Shown here in pieces: positions 43,446-54,249 of a DNA stretch of 64,000 nucleotides. The translations under genes and the position numbers were made by a program. Each line of letters begins with the position of its first letter. Within the stretch, counting starts at the first letter, position 1. The DNA lies in NCBI GenBank assembly GCA_947396885.1, contig OX377204.1, positions 5,394,001-5,458,000 on the forward strand. Direction: 5' to 3'. This stretch comes from Heligmosomoides polygyrus polygyrus. Its lineage: Eukaryota; Nematoda; Chromadorea; Rhabditida; Heligmosomidae. A model generated the notes under the pieces. That model had not been told where the DNA came from. It did no database searches and was given only the letters and a program-made list of their open reading frames with translations.

Positions 43446-43549
43446 AAAGCGGTCTGTCTTCGTCATTTACCTGTCATTTCCTCCCACATTCCTTGTATCA
43501 CGACTTCTATGCACACCTGGCTATCTGGGCGACAAAAATAGTCCCCTAA

Positions 43550-44625
43550 CGCTAGCCATAACCGCTATCCATTCCAAGTTTCATCGATCCGGGCCCGGAA
43601 ACCCGATACGCGGAGCTCGTCGTTCGGGCCGGCCGGCATCGCTGCCCTTTCATGGCGAAGGGCTTCATCAAACATCACCTTGACTGATTGATGGATTGAT
43701 CGGTGCCATACGGTACGGTAGAGGAACGCCGATGAACTGGCCGACCGGCCGCGAGCCCTTCAGAGAAGCCATGCGTTTCTGCCGGCCGTATGCCGTCGCC
43801 GGAAGAGTTGTTGGGAGGATTGGATTTCCGGTGACCGGACCAAAGCCGACGCCGCCACCGTCGTCGTCGTCGTCGATGCTGGATAGAGTTACGAGTGCGC
43901 ATGAGTCCCTCTGGCCGGCATGAGCGTAACCGAATACCTGGACGAGGAGGACGAGAATTTCTAACTGGCCAGGTTGTTCCAGGAAGCTGTAATTGATTAC
44001 TGGAAGGCTCTAGGGTGGAATCAAGCGCTGTTAGCCGAATCCGCTCCGCTCTCATTGGGATTTACGATGTTGCTGATGGAACCCTACTGGACAGCCTTTC
44101 TTCCCACACTGCTTAACGTGGCGAAATCGTCCTCGTAGGCTGGCAGCTTTATGCAAGGAGTTGAAGAAGTCTTTATTCCCTATTTCCTAGGCCGGCTTTG
44201 CACCTCGGTCTTCATGGTGAAACCAAGGCGGGCATTGAGGTGTGAAGCTACTTGAGGTGGAAACCAATTGAATACGTTAAGAGGTGGAGGGCCACACAGT
44301 ACCTTTATTCTGGACGGGACCATAACGACATCAAGTATATGTTTTAAAAACAGTAGCATAGCAAAGTGCAAAAGAAATGCCCAACAAAACAATGGACTCT
44401 AATGTCTAGAACAGCCATCCAAGTAAAAAGAATAGATAGTGCAACAGGAAGCAACTGCAACAAATGTCTGAAACCGCTCGTATCTTGAAGTCTGCCTTCG
44501 GAGAAGATGAGACCTAAGTTGATTCAATGTCGCGCTGAGTATGCGAGTTTTCATCAAGAGCCTGAGGAGTGCCAACGACCGGTGACAGAAAAAAGAACTA
44601 AACACATAGCTGACACACCACCCAC
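43550..44625. other. Unique stretch with GC-rich island (43550-43930)
   Basis: It contains CGGGCCGGCCGGCATCG and a CCGTCGTCGTCGTCGTCG-type run. No ORF has recognisable homology. The second half (44060-44625) is ordinary unique sequence. Confidence 0.35.
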
Positions 44626-44645
44626 CCAGGAAAGTCTGTTATGAT

Positions 44646-44760
44646 TATGATTGGTGTGGTTCTTTGACATGGCCATGTTGTTGGACTGTTGGTTTAATTA
44701 CCCAAGTTTGAGGTAATAGTCCAACAGCATGGCCAAGTCAAAGAACCACACCAATCATGA
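44646..44760. repeat. Inverted repeat (snap-back) with SL1 in the loop
   Basis: The left arm at 44646-44687 is the reverse complement of 44718-44759 with about two mismatches over 41 bp. The right arm is the eL29 5' UTR and its first ten codons. The 30-nt loop holds SL1. This geometry suggests that a cDNA end folded back and copied itself during insertion. Confidence 0.85.
44691..44712 (+). other. Genomic SL1 spliced-leader sequence upstream of eL29
   Basis: The 22 bases match nematode SL1 exactly, from GGTTTAATTACC to AAGTTTGAG. It is followed by GTAATAGTCCAACAGC and then the eL29 ATG. In a trans-spliced mRNA the leader would sit exactly here, joined to a 16-nt 5' UTR. The GTAA after the leader also resembles the donor of an SL RNA, so an SL RNA origin is not fully excluded. 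Confidence 0.9.
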
Positions 44761-44923
44761 TCAGAACAGAAAGGCTCACCGAAATGGTATCAAGAAGCCG
44801 AAGAAGCAGAGATTCATATCAATGCAAGGAGTCGATCCGAAGTTCCTCAAGAATTTGCGCTTCGCCAAGAAGCACAACAAACGACACGTGAAGACTGAAT
44901 CGACTCGTCGGCCTAATTGTTGA
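44729..44923 (+). CDS. rpl-29: Ribosomal protein eL29 (60S), intronless copy, likely retrogene
   Basis: The 64-codon ORF begins [20 protein letters not shown] and keeps the eL29 signature through [18 protein letters not shown]. eL29 is a small basic protein of the large ribosomal subunit; nematode forms are short like this one, while vertebrate forms carry a long tail. The last dozen residues look unlike the family. An exact SL1 sequence lies 16 bases upstream of the ATG, and an inverted copy of the 5' end (44646-44687) precedes it. An 11-bp direct repeat (44630-44640 and 44922-44932) flanks the unit, and its right copy supplies the last two bases of the stop codon. No introns and no poly(A) tract are seen. 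I infer a retrocopy that is still open; it could be a working gene or a young pseudogene. Confidence 0.85.
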   Translation: MAKSKNHTNHDQNRKAHRNGIKKPKKQRFISMQGVDPKFLKNLRFAKKHNKRHVKTESTRRPNC

Positions 44924-45104
44924 AAGTCTGTTCGTTCTTGCTGCTAGAAATTCGTTTCGCTCTTAAAAAGTCGGAAGAATTTCTAACAACCACTGACCTC
45001 TCTTGGACTTAAATCGCTTCTTCCATCGTACTCGCTTACAGGATTATTTGTTTGATCGTATTCTGAAGAAGAAAAAACGACTTTATTTTTGCTTCCAACT
45101 AAGG

Positions 45105-45565
45105 GTAAGGATAAAGGATGGCGTTAATAAGTCTCTTAATTGGCCGCGTCATCCATTTTTCTTCTACTGGTTATCTTGGAGGCAATTTGAATGCGTATTA
45201 GGCTCACATATGGAATGACTTCTGGAGGTTAGTTGGTCAACTCAGAGTTGGGATCTATTCTAATCGGAGGGGGCATCGGTAGAAAAATGGCAACAATGCA
45301 CGCCGTCTTGCCTCTCAGGTCTAGGAAGTTGGATTGAGTGGTCTTCTTGTAGGCCAGTTCACGATGTCGTTTTTGTTCTGCCGCCGTTGCCAAAGAGTCA
45401 GACTGAAGTGCTCCCCACTAGGATGCATAGATCCCAGAGCAGAATCCTTTCCAGGATCAATTCACCGAGCCCAGAAGGACGGAAGAATTGCTTGGAGCTG
45501 GAGCCTCGATTCGGTCTTCACGATAGAGTCGGGTGCCTCGTCTAACTGCGCAAAAAATGCTAATT
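45105..45565 (-). mobile_element. SINE-A, diverged, split by a MITE
   Basis: The 3' side (AGGATAAAGGATGGCGTTAA to about 45245) and the 5' side (about 45437-45565, ending TCTAACTGCGCAAAAAATGC) belong to one minus-strand SINE. They are separated by a MITE at 45250-45436. Confidence 0.6.
45250..45436. mobile_element. MITE with ATCTATCCTAGTCGG ends, inside a SINE
   Basis: The ends are GGATCTATTCTAATCGGAGG and CCCCACTAGGATGCATAGATCC, and GGATC flanks both. Its interior (CAAAGAGTCAGACTGAAGTG) matches the copy at 59470. Confidence 0.65.
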
Positions 45566-45684
45566 ATTGGGCGAAATATTATACTTTTGTTGGTTCTAAT
45601 ATGAACCAATGTATCTTCTCCTAAGCAAAGCTGTTATATTTTATTTGAAAAGCTGCTAGCGGATGTTCAATCTAGCCCATAATG

Positions 45685-45875
45685 CGTTCTCGAATTTGGC
45701 ACAGTCGGCAGCAGGTGCCGGTCCTTCAGCATCCTTAGTCGACTTGGGGTTCGATTCTCTCTTGCCCAGTCCAACCTTCATTATTTTTAAATCGACGGAT
45801 GGTGTATATTTTCCGCGTAGAACGATTAAAAGCCACCAGAAATTTGAATATAGAATGCGTGGCGTATTCCGTCGG
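45685..45875 (+). mobile_element. SINE-A, degenerate
   Basis: GGCACAGTCGGCAGCAGGTG, GGGGTTCGATTCTCTCTTGC and the 3' GAATGCGTGGCGTATTCC are recognisable. The rest is eroded. Confidence 0.4.
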
Positions 45876-45926
45876 TGACGATAATAAACACAGACACTTA
45901 CCCTGCACCCTGTACAATAATTTTAG

Positions 45927-46332
45927 ACTTTTTCTCGACGCCGCAGGTTTTGGTGTGGGCAGAGTATAAAGGATAAAAGACAAATGACGGCGTTACTCAA
46001 TCCCTTTTTGGGATGCGCCACGCATTCTACTACTATGGAATGCCGTGAAGGCGAACTGAATGCGTATTTGGCCTATACAATGACCTGCGGTGGCAAGCCG
46101 ATGAACAAGTCAGTGCTTTCTCTTTTCCAGATGAGTCTAGGACCAATTCACTGACTTCATCGGCCGGCCACCGCAAGTCATTGTATAGGCCAATTACGCA
46201 TTCAAATCGCCTCCATGACATCCCATAGAAGTAGAATGCGTGGCACATCCAAAATTGATTGAGTAAGGCCATCATTTGTCTCTTATCCTTTATACTCTGC
46301 CTACACCAAAGTCTTCGGCGTCGAGAAAAAGT
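45927..46332. repeat. Long palindrome built from SINE plus flank
   Basis: The left arm from AGACTTTTTCTCGACGCCGC through the SINE 3' half is inverted in the right arm. The right arm ends CGTCGAGAAAAAGTC at 46332. Arms are about 180 bp with scattered mismatches. The duplicated part includes unique flank and SINE sequence, so it is not simply two SINE insertions. Confidence 0.75.
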
Positions 46333-46442
46333 CCAGAAGGGATGGAAGGCTTGACTGGCCTGGGCGGAAAAACCGAACCAGGAACCTGGTACCGGCTGCA
46401 GGCCACAGGCGACATCTGCTCCGACTGTGCTACACGCGCCCA
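45970..46442 (-). mobile_element. SINE-A interrupted by an inverted partial copy
   Basis: The minus-strand SINE runs 45970-46155 and resumes at 46333-46442 with GAAGGGATGGAAGGCTTGAC to CGACTGTGCTACACGCGCCC. The intervening 46156-46332 is a + strand 3' half plus flank. Confidence 0.75.
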
Positions 46443-46444
46443 CT

Positions 46445-46990
46445 AGACAATTAATAGATGATTAACAAACAGCACCAACGAAGACGCAATCTGAAGGCAA
46501 TGTTCAGCACACCTCACTGGCAGAGTTTAGATCCGTTGCAACAACGACGGCCACACTTCGTTGGATTTAAATAGTGGTATTAAAACACAAATATTTAAGA
46601 GAAGGTAGAGATTTTTCCCAAAAAAAAAATCAAGAAAAGGAGTTCCGGACAAACAACGAGCAAGGCTGCTTTTGTTGCAAAAATTTAGATTTAAATTTTT
46701 TATCTGAACAAGTTTTAAGATTAAGGAGCCAAAGGAGTTTTGCTTTGAATTCGAGGTTTTTTATATTATAATGGTTGAGCAGTGATAGTGTTCACAAATG
46801 GTACTACGGTTTTTGTTTATTTAATAAGAATTAGCTTCCCTTAGAATTTTTCATATGCAAACGGAAGCTTTTCTTACCTACTTGTTTTATTTGCGATCCG
46901 TTAATTCTGTATATCGTAGAGAAGCTTATTAGTTATAACAGAAAATCTTCACTGAGAAATAGCTTTTGTTCTGAATTGCTAGATTTTGTA
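46445..46990. other. AT-rich unique stretch
   Basis: No gene or repeat recognised. Short ORFs are low complexity. Confidence 0.4.
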
Positions 46991-46997
46991 ATAGTAA

Positions 46998-47290
46998 CAC
47001 ACTTTAGAGCATGTGTAGCGCAGTCGGAGGAGGTGCGGGCTGTCGCGTGCACTCGATACGAGGTTCTCGGTTCGGATTTTTTTCTCCAACCCTACGGGGT
47101 CGGTGAATTCGTACCAGACTTGTCTGGAAAGGAGAAAGCGCTGACTTATTCATCGGCTGGCCACCGCAAGTCATTGTATGGCCAAATACGCAGTCAAATC
47201 ACCTCCTCCACGAAATCCCGTAGAAGTAGAATGCGTGGCGCATCCGAAGAAGGGACTAAGTAACGGCAAACTTTGCCTTTATCCTTTATC
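46998..47290 (+). mobile_element. SINE-A, near full length
   Basis: It begins GAGCATGTGTAGCGCAGTCG and ends TTGCCTTTATCCTTTATC. A deletion removes the GCCCAGGCCAACCAAGCC region. Confidence 0.82.
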
Positions 47291-47740
47291 GAATGAAAAC
47301 TCGAAAATGTCTGCACTCCTATGGAACTAATCTTACAAGATTTGCATAATCATAAATGTTCAAGAGATAATGGGCTTTCCCTGGGATGCGCCACGCATTC
47401 TTCTTCTACGCGATGTCGTGATGACAACTTGATTGTGTTTTCGACCTACGCAGCGACTTTATGTGGTCAGCCAATAGATGGGGTAGTTTTGCCCTTCCTA
47501 GAAAAGTCGATGATGAAGAAACGGGATGTTTGGTTACCCTGGGAGGGGTCTGAACCAAGAACATTTATTCGGTTTTGCGTATCAGACGACACCTCCATCG
47601 ACTGCACTACCACGCTCCAATACATAATAGACCTCAAAACACATTGAATAAAAGCCTTCGTATAAAGTTAAGATAATAATAAAATAAAATAAAATATTAG
47701 ATGGTACACGAACAAAACCAAAATAAAAAGTAGTTTTAAT
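47277..47740. repeat. Inverted segmental duplication, right copy
   Basis: This is the reverse complement of 41996-42475, beginning ACTCGAAAATGTCTGCACTC and ending AAAAAGTAGTTTTAATC. A SINE abuts the outer end of both copies. Confidence 0.8.
47372..47620 (-). mobile_element. SINE-A subfamily copy, diverged
   Basis: The minus-strand sister of 42122-42395, with TCGACTGCACTACCACGC at its head. Confidence 0.65.
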
Positions 47741-47769
47741 CTTAAATATCGAAAAATTGATCCTCCGCA

Positions 47770-47968
47770 ATCCGTGAAATCGTACCAGGCTTGTCTACGA
47801 AGAATAAAACATTGGCTTGTCCTGGCTTGTTTACCTATACAAAGACCGCAAGATATTGTACAGGCAAAATACGCATCCATATCGCCTCCACAACATCCCG
47901 TAGAAGAAGAATGCGTGGCGCATCCCGAAAGGGATTGAGCAACGCCGTCCTTTATGCTTCATCCCTTA
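47770..47968 (+). mobile_element. SINE-A, 5'-truncated
   Basis: It starts at CCGTGAAATCGTACCAGGCT. It has the complete 3' end GCGTGGCGCATCCCGAAAGG and a CGCCGTCCTTTATGC tail. A short internal duplication of GGCTTGTC(C/T) is present. Confidence 0.78.
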
Positions 47969-48039
47969 ACATACTTCATATCTAATGAATTTTTGACTCT
48001 GTCCACTCTCTTATAGCATTGGTGCACTACTTCGCTACC

Positions 48040-48720
48040 TTATGGAATGGCTTAATCTTACTCAGGCCTTCATGGCATCCATTCAGGTACAAATGTGAAT
48101 TCCTCTTCCAGTTCTTTGGATGCCCAGAGATCTGACTTGCCGCCAGGCTACAGTATCGAGCAATTTGTCCCGTTATTGTGATGAGCTGTCCGTCGGGATG
48201 GACGTCGTCGACCCACCAGTGGCCACGTTCCGTTCCCACTAATCCATTACTTCCGGGATTATGGTAGCCGTACGTGGTTGTGTGTTCGCCTTTCATCCGA
48301 CCGCCACGGTGCTACTCGCGCGTTGCGGCTAAGGCGTTTGTCGGTCGGCCATTACCCAACACACAGCCACTTGAGAAGTTTTTCAGACGAGTTGCGCCTA
48401 CCGCAAGGGTCGTCGTCGTCGTCGTCGTTACTGAGCCGACGCGCGAAACTTCTGTGCGAAAAACTCTCGTGTGAAGTGCGAGGTGGACGTGACCGACGGA
48501 TAAAAGCGATCGCTAATGGCTTCCGCGTCCACTTCTGAAGTGTTCCTCTGAGAAAAAGCCGGCGTCACGGTTCGCGACGACGTCCCTACTAGGCGGTTCT
48601 GTGGTTGATGGGCTAAGCGTGACTTCAACAAGCAGCACCGAAGAAGCAATGCAGCTTGGAGAATTGCTTTGGTCTACGCTCTTTCCACGTAAAAGTTACG
48701 CTCAAAACCATTCGACTGGA
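48040..48720. other. GC-rich unique island
   Basis: It includes TCCGTCGGGATGGACGTCGT and GGTCGTCGTCGTCGTCGTCG. No conserved ORF or repeat relation is seen; ORFs on both strands look like noise. Confidence 0.35.
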
Positions 48721-48829
48721 AGAGTTATGTTGCACTTTGAATCGAGCGGTTGAATTCGTCCATGTGCATGGATTTTCCACGAGCTGCTATCTTCAACAAT
48801 TAGATTTTTTGGATTTACTATGTGAAAAC

Positions 48830-49128
48830 GGGCGCGTGTAGCTCAGATGGAGAAGGTGTCGGCCGTCGTGAGCACTCAATACCAGATTCTTGGTTCGGAT
48901 TTCCCGCCCAGGCCAACCAAGCCTTCCATCCCTTACCGGTTGGTGAATTGGTGCCAAACTCGTCTTGGAAGGATAGAGTGCTGGATTATTCATCGGCTGG
49001 CCGTCGCAAGCCACTGAATGGCCAAATACGCATTTAAATCGCCTCCACGACATCCCTCAGAAGTAGAATGCGTGGCGCTTTCTAAAAGAATTGAGTAACG
49101 CCGTCCTTTATCCTTATCCTATCCATGT
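48830..49128 (+). mobile_element. SINE-A, full length
   Basis: It begins GGGCGCGTGTAGCTCAGATG. Box A here is closer to a real tRNA (TAGCTCAGATGG) than in other copies. It ends CGCCGTCCTTTATCCTTATC. Confidence 0.88.
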
Positions 49129-49269
49129 AAGAGGTGGGGCAAGTAACTCTGACTCTGGCTTAACTCTGGCTCTAACAAAAAGCCGATGGGAACCCGCTGT
49201 TTGGAAACATTCTATCCGAAGAACAATGGCATGTTTGTGTTTGATTCGGTTTTCTGGTGGTGCCCCCTT

Positions 49270-49985
49270 AGTCCTATCAAAACGAGCTCTTTCCACATTA
49301 TACTAGGGAGTCTCCAAAACATTGAGAACAATTTTCTGTTTAAGGGATTTTTTTAAAGTTTTAATTCACCAACCCAATATGTGAAAATATTGTTTGAAAT
49401 TTTGTGAAATTCCAATTTTTTTAAATTAATAGTTTAAAGCCTGTATGAAAGAGCAGGAAGACGGTCATTTTTGATGTCAAAAAGAGATTGCGCCACGCCC
49501 TCTTCCAAGACGTCTCGATTCTTATTCGATTGAAAGCAACATTTCTGTTTGCATAGGTTAATGATACAACAGAAAACTGTAAAGAACACACATGTCCTCA
49601 CTATGATGAACTTGTAAATGACATCTACCCTATCAATCAGGTAAAAGTTGCCGCGCAAATTTTTGAGTTCATGGCACGATCTGAGCACATAATTCGCTAT
49701 GGGCTGGCTTTTTTGCTGTGCTTTCAGACAGAATTTAGTACGATTTTCAAATGAAAATTTTTTGAAATTATTACGTGTCTTGGGGCAGGCGCACTAAAAA
49801 ATTTCAAAGAACACCAAATTTTCCTTGAAAAAAATTGTTCTAACCATCTTAGCCTGTAGTTTAACCTTCCTCAAGGTAATTTCGATCTGAAAGATTTCGC
49901 TTTGCTATTTCAATGGTTTTAGACTAGGCGAGAAGAGTGTCCGATTTGATTTGAAAAGTGTCCAATTCGACGTGAAAACGATATA
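49270..49985. mobile_element. Long-TIR element, left end lost
   Basis: The right end GTGTCCAATTCGACGTGAAAA is intact and the interior matches the family. The left terminal ~70 bp are missing. Confidence 0.6.
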
Positions 49986-50004
49986 GATATGCTGCTACTC
50001 TAGC

Positions 50005-50397
50005 TCATTATCTCGCCTTTCTCGCGATCATAGGACGATTTCGTAAGATACTGTAAAAGAACTTCGTTAAGAGCTTTATCAGATTGTGGCGCTATACAAA
50101 CAAAAAACTCCTCATGAAAGAGTCATATGGGAAAATTCACATGGCGATTTTCTCATGCTCCTTTTATATTCTTCATATTAACCTTTTGTAGAATGTTATT
50201 AACATGCTCTATTGTGTTTGTAAAATAAACAATAATAATACCTACATACCTCAAACATGCGTAATTAAACTGTATTTGTACAAAGGGCCAAAACTGTATT
50301 TGTACAGTTTTGGTTTAATTACCCAAGTTTGAGGTAAACGGTGACCGACTGGTGTGTGTGAACCGACGGACATAAACTGAACCACCGACAATCTAGC
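50005..50397 (+). repeat. SL1-bearing dispersed repeat, copy 2
   Basis: This is the + strand homolog of 7033-7318, with an exact SL1 at 50312-50333 followed by GTAAACGGTGACCGACTGG. Relative to copy 1 it has about 120 extra bases at 50180-50305. These include a degenerate inverted SL1 at 50250-50271 with three mismatches. The region between the two leaders also has the inverted pair ACTGTATTTGTACA/TGTATTTGTACAGT-like sequence. Confidence 0.75.
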
Positions 50398-50517
50398 TTA
50401 CCCATTACCTTCTTTCAGGTTTTTAACACCTCTAAATTTTTATGAGGAATATATTCTTGAGAGCAGCTTCGATACGAATTTAGTGAACAATTTGGTGTTT
50501 TCGCTTTTCTCACTCTT

Positions 50518-50628
50518 CGGAGGGTTGGAAGACTTGGCTGACCTCGGCACGACCTGAACACTAAATCAATTCGGAGTGCATGCGACAACCGCGATCGCCT
50601 ACGACTGTGCTACTTTCGCCACTTTCGT
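50518..50628 (-). mobile_element. SINE-A, 5' half, diverged
   Basis: GGAGGGTTGGAAGACTTGGC to TACGACTGTGCTACTTTCGC matches the SINE head region on the minus strand. Confidence 0.5.
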
Positions 50629-50639
50629 AAATTAATTTT

Positions 50640-52205
50640 TTCTTTTGGATACGTTTATTAGAGGGAAGTAGATTTATTGATTTTGATAGTTTCAAGCGTG
50701 CGTTTCAAAAAAAGGGAAATAAAACAAATGTTAAAGAATTTCTTTCCCGAGAGTGTTGGTACCTTGCGCGTTTATATCCATTCATGTTTTGGTGCCATTC
50801 CAATTGACTTTATAGAGATTTTGTAATATTTCAACCATTATCAATATACCGTTTTATTTTTACCAGATTCTAACCGCAATTTGGGTGTTAGGTGGACGGT
50901 TTTTCTTCGAAATTTTCCTGTTTCACCGCATTTATTTAAACAGTCTCCCAACATAGACAATGTTGGTAACGATACCGATTCCCTGAGGGTCTCGCGATCA
51001 ATAAGATCAATCAATAGTCTTCAATTCGAGGCCCTACGGTTCAGTTGAGGCAAAGAAGATTTGTTTGTCCTTTCAGACAAAAACGTCTCATCATCGTGCT
51101 TCGTCGAAAACTGCAAGGCCTACAGTAGTTTGTCAACGCGTCAACGGATCGATATCGATCGATACAGCCAGCCAGCCATACATAACCGTCAGTGGTCGCT
51201 GATACTCAGTCAGGCAGAAGATATTCATGCTTCTATTATACTATTCATACTTTTATATCATCTGTACGTTCTAGCTTATGTATGTGTATGTCTACCGTGC
51301 CTCTTGCCATTGCCACTGTGCGCTCAATTCAGTCCAGTTCGCCTTAAATAAGTGGTGATTATTAGAAGATTATTTAGGTAGTTTTGAGTCGGTTAGTGAC
51401 TTTCAGCTGTCTTCCAGAAATGGTTCTGGCAGGAATATCAGAAGTGGATTACCCTAGTTCGTTTTGATATCCTATGGATTTCATTATAGTCGTTGTCAAC
51501 TATGCCGTATCATTAGTAAAAATGATTATTAGGTGCCCTGAAGCATCCCGAAAGACTTGTTTTAGAAGAGAAATCGTTAAAACTCGGTGGTGTTCCATTG
51601 ACGTTCGGGATTTTTCTTAAAGTAATGCGCTAAGGTTGCTAGATGCTGCGGAAGGAGTGTTTTCTGCATGTGAACTCTACTCCTATTCCAATTCGCGAAT
51701 GACTTGTACATCTGATTCAAAAATCCACTTCCTGAACTCGGTTTCCTCTCCGAGTTAAATGCGAGTGGAAGAAATCGACTTTTGATTTGTTAGGGGGAAA
51801 TGCCCCCATACCTTTCTAACCCCCTCATTTTATCCGAAGCTTCCGAGCCTCAGGATTTTGAGGGCGAGCAAAATGGCCACAGGGCAGTAAGTTTTCGTGT
51901 AAAAGTTGTCATTACCTGGAAGATTACTTCCGTTGGGGCAGCGTCCTATACCTGGATATCTAAGAGGTAACGTCGAAACTTTCTAAAATTCACTTTCATA
52001 TATAAAGTAGCGACACGGCTTAAGTTTTTGCCCGGAATGCGGCGGAGAGAAGCGCCAGGGAATCAGAAATCTACGTACCACAACCCTCTGTTCACATCCG
52101 CCGTTTCTGCAGTCAATAACGGATTTCGGGCACAAAATTGAGTTCGACGTTCTTTTTTGAAGCCTTCCTAGCGCTTCAGAGATGATAGATATTGAGCAAG
52201 TATAA
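50640..52205. other. Unique stretch, no gene or repeat recognised
   Basis: Moderately AT-rich unique DNA containing GATCGATATCGATCGATACA at about 51149. ORFs are short and without conserved motifs. It is the longest repeat-free part of the second half. Confidence 0.4.
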
Positions 52206-52211
52206 GGTGTT

Positions 52212-52508
52212 AAAGGATAAAGGATAAAAGACGGCGGTACTCAATCCTATCTGGGATGCGCCACGCATTCTACTTCTACGGGATGTCGTGGAGGCGATTT
52301 GAATGCGTATTTAGCCATAGGCCATACTTGCGGTGGTCGGTCGATGAGCAAGTCAGCGCTTTATCCTTCGCAGACACGTCTGGTACCAATTCGCTGACCC
52401 CGGAGGGATGGAAGGCTTGGTTGGCCTAAGCGGAAAATCCGAACCAGGAACCTGGCATCGGGTGCACGCAACAGCCGGCGCCTCCTCCGAATGCGCTACA
52501 CGCGCCCC
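52212..52508 (-). mobile_element. SINE-A, full length
   Basis: The minus-strand copy runs from AAAGGATAAAGGATAAAAGA to CGAATGCGCTACACGCGCCC. Confidence 0.87.
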
Positions 52509-52837
52509 GGCATAAAATAAGGTGTTACTCCATTCAAATCTCAAGTCCTAATGAAGTGATAAATATGTATTATAGTAGGGAAAAGTATCCAAAATATTGA
52601 AGGATTCGTGGTGCTGTCCTTCTTCAGCTCAACCGTCCTTTCTCAAGCTGTTCCTATGTTGAATCCCATTAATTCGTGTAACTTATCAATCTACGGAAGG
52701 CGTTCTCTGCTGCTTCAAAAGCAGTGTCCTTATAGCATGGGGTGCTCGCATGAAGTCACTCACTTTCCAAGAATAGCTTGGTGATCCAGGCATTGCGACT
52801 GGATTCCTTCGTAGAGTATTAGGATAGTGTTTTTGGA

Positions 52838-53030
52838 TCTCTCCTAATCGGGAGGGGGGGGGGCGTATGGTGGTTTGCGTCTCTATTCCCAAGCCTGAGT
52901 TTCTGCGAGAACTTAAGCTGCTGTCCTAAGGTGCGAGGCCTTTCGTTTAAATTCACGGGATTTTGTGGATGTGTGGCATGGGACAACGAACGCGATTGGT
53001 ACTTCACTGCCCCTCCCGAGTAGGATAGAT
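52838..53030. mobile_element. MITE with CCTAGTCGGGAGGGG ends
   Basis: The ends are TCTCCTAATCGGGAGGGGGG and GCCCCTCCCGAGTAGGATAG. About 190 bp, non-coding. Confidence 0.65.
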
Positions 53031-53629
53031 CCCTATAATTTATTGCTGATTGTAACTGCGCTATCATTACCCAAATGCATATAGTTAATTCCAATGTTCC
53101 AGGGCTTTAGAACAATCGACCCACGAGTCTTTATAATGGAAGCGTACAGCCTCAAACGTATATAGGGTCCCTATTCTAGGCTTAACTACCCCAGGGGAGT
53201 CCTATATCTGTTTGTTCGATATCCGCCTCAAGATTGGACGTAAACTGTTGTTAATCAGTCTATGCTCTGCCACACGAGGTTTTCAGGTGGATCTTTATGA
53301 AACAGAGCCTGACGTTATAACTTCTCGTCATCCTCAGAGAAAGCGGTGCGTGTACCTTGCGCTCTACTCAAACCTTTGGAGACGACGAGACGTGGAAACG
53401 TCAAACCCTGTTTAATAAGGATCCATCTGAAAAAAGACCCACCTGTTTGGCACAACATACACTGATTAACAACGACTTACAATGCCGAGGTTTGAGGAAG
53501 AGAGAAGCTGGAGAGAGAGGGTCTTCTATTTTTCTACTTAGGGGAATTCACCTTGTACGTATTTAATTCGCTGTGGTGTAGTGCTCTTCTCACCAGGACT
53601 GATTCGAGGTTCTACATGTGAAAAGTGGG

Positions 53630-53825
53630 ATCTATTCTAGCCGAGGGAAGGGACAACCCTAAGGTGGCAAACTGTGTCTGCACTATTACGCCACACCGCC
53701 ACCTCACTTGAGAATTTGCTCAAGAGCCATGAATATCATGGGGCAGAAGGTCCCTGGGCAACTTCAAGGAAAGGATTTGTGAACAAAAACACCGTGTGCC
53801 CCCCTCCGACTAGGATAGATCCGAA
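53630..53825. mobile_element. MITE with ATCTATCCTAGTCGG ends
   Basis: The ends are GGGATCTATTCTAGCCGAGG and CCCTCCGACTAGGATAGATCC. Confidence 0.6.
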
Positions 53826-53914
53826 AAGTGTAACCTACACCTCCACCCAATCAATCCCAGTTGTCCAAACCCCAATCCTTCGTGCCATTTGTGTTGGTTA
53901 CAGTGATCAATATC

Positions 53915-54115
53915 CTTGATTCAAGTCCCACCCAGGTGGACAAAAAAACCTTCCACCCCTCCAGGGTTGGTTGAAAGTGGCTTAGCACTGAGTATTCCGT
54001 CTTCCCGGTGCTGCAGGTTTTTGTGTAGGCGAATACGTATTCGAATTGTCTCATGACCCTGCATAAAAGTGGAGTGCGTGGCGCATCCCAAGCAACGATT
54101 AGTTGCAGTTAAAGG
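53915..54115 (+). mobile_element. SINE-A, diverged 3' two-thirds
   Basis: TTGATTCAAGTCCCACCCAG (box B) through GAGTGCGTGGCGCATCCCAA. The head was not recognised. Confidence 0.5.
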
Positions 54116-54249
54116 GAAAGAGAGTTCTGCCTAGTCGATGTAAGTTGTAAGTCCTCTTAGGTCCAACTGGGCACGTCCTCCTAACGAACGCCTTCCTGGA
54201 GGTGTCGGTGTCCATATCTTAGCTAATCTTCTTCAGCATCTGTTTGCGT

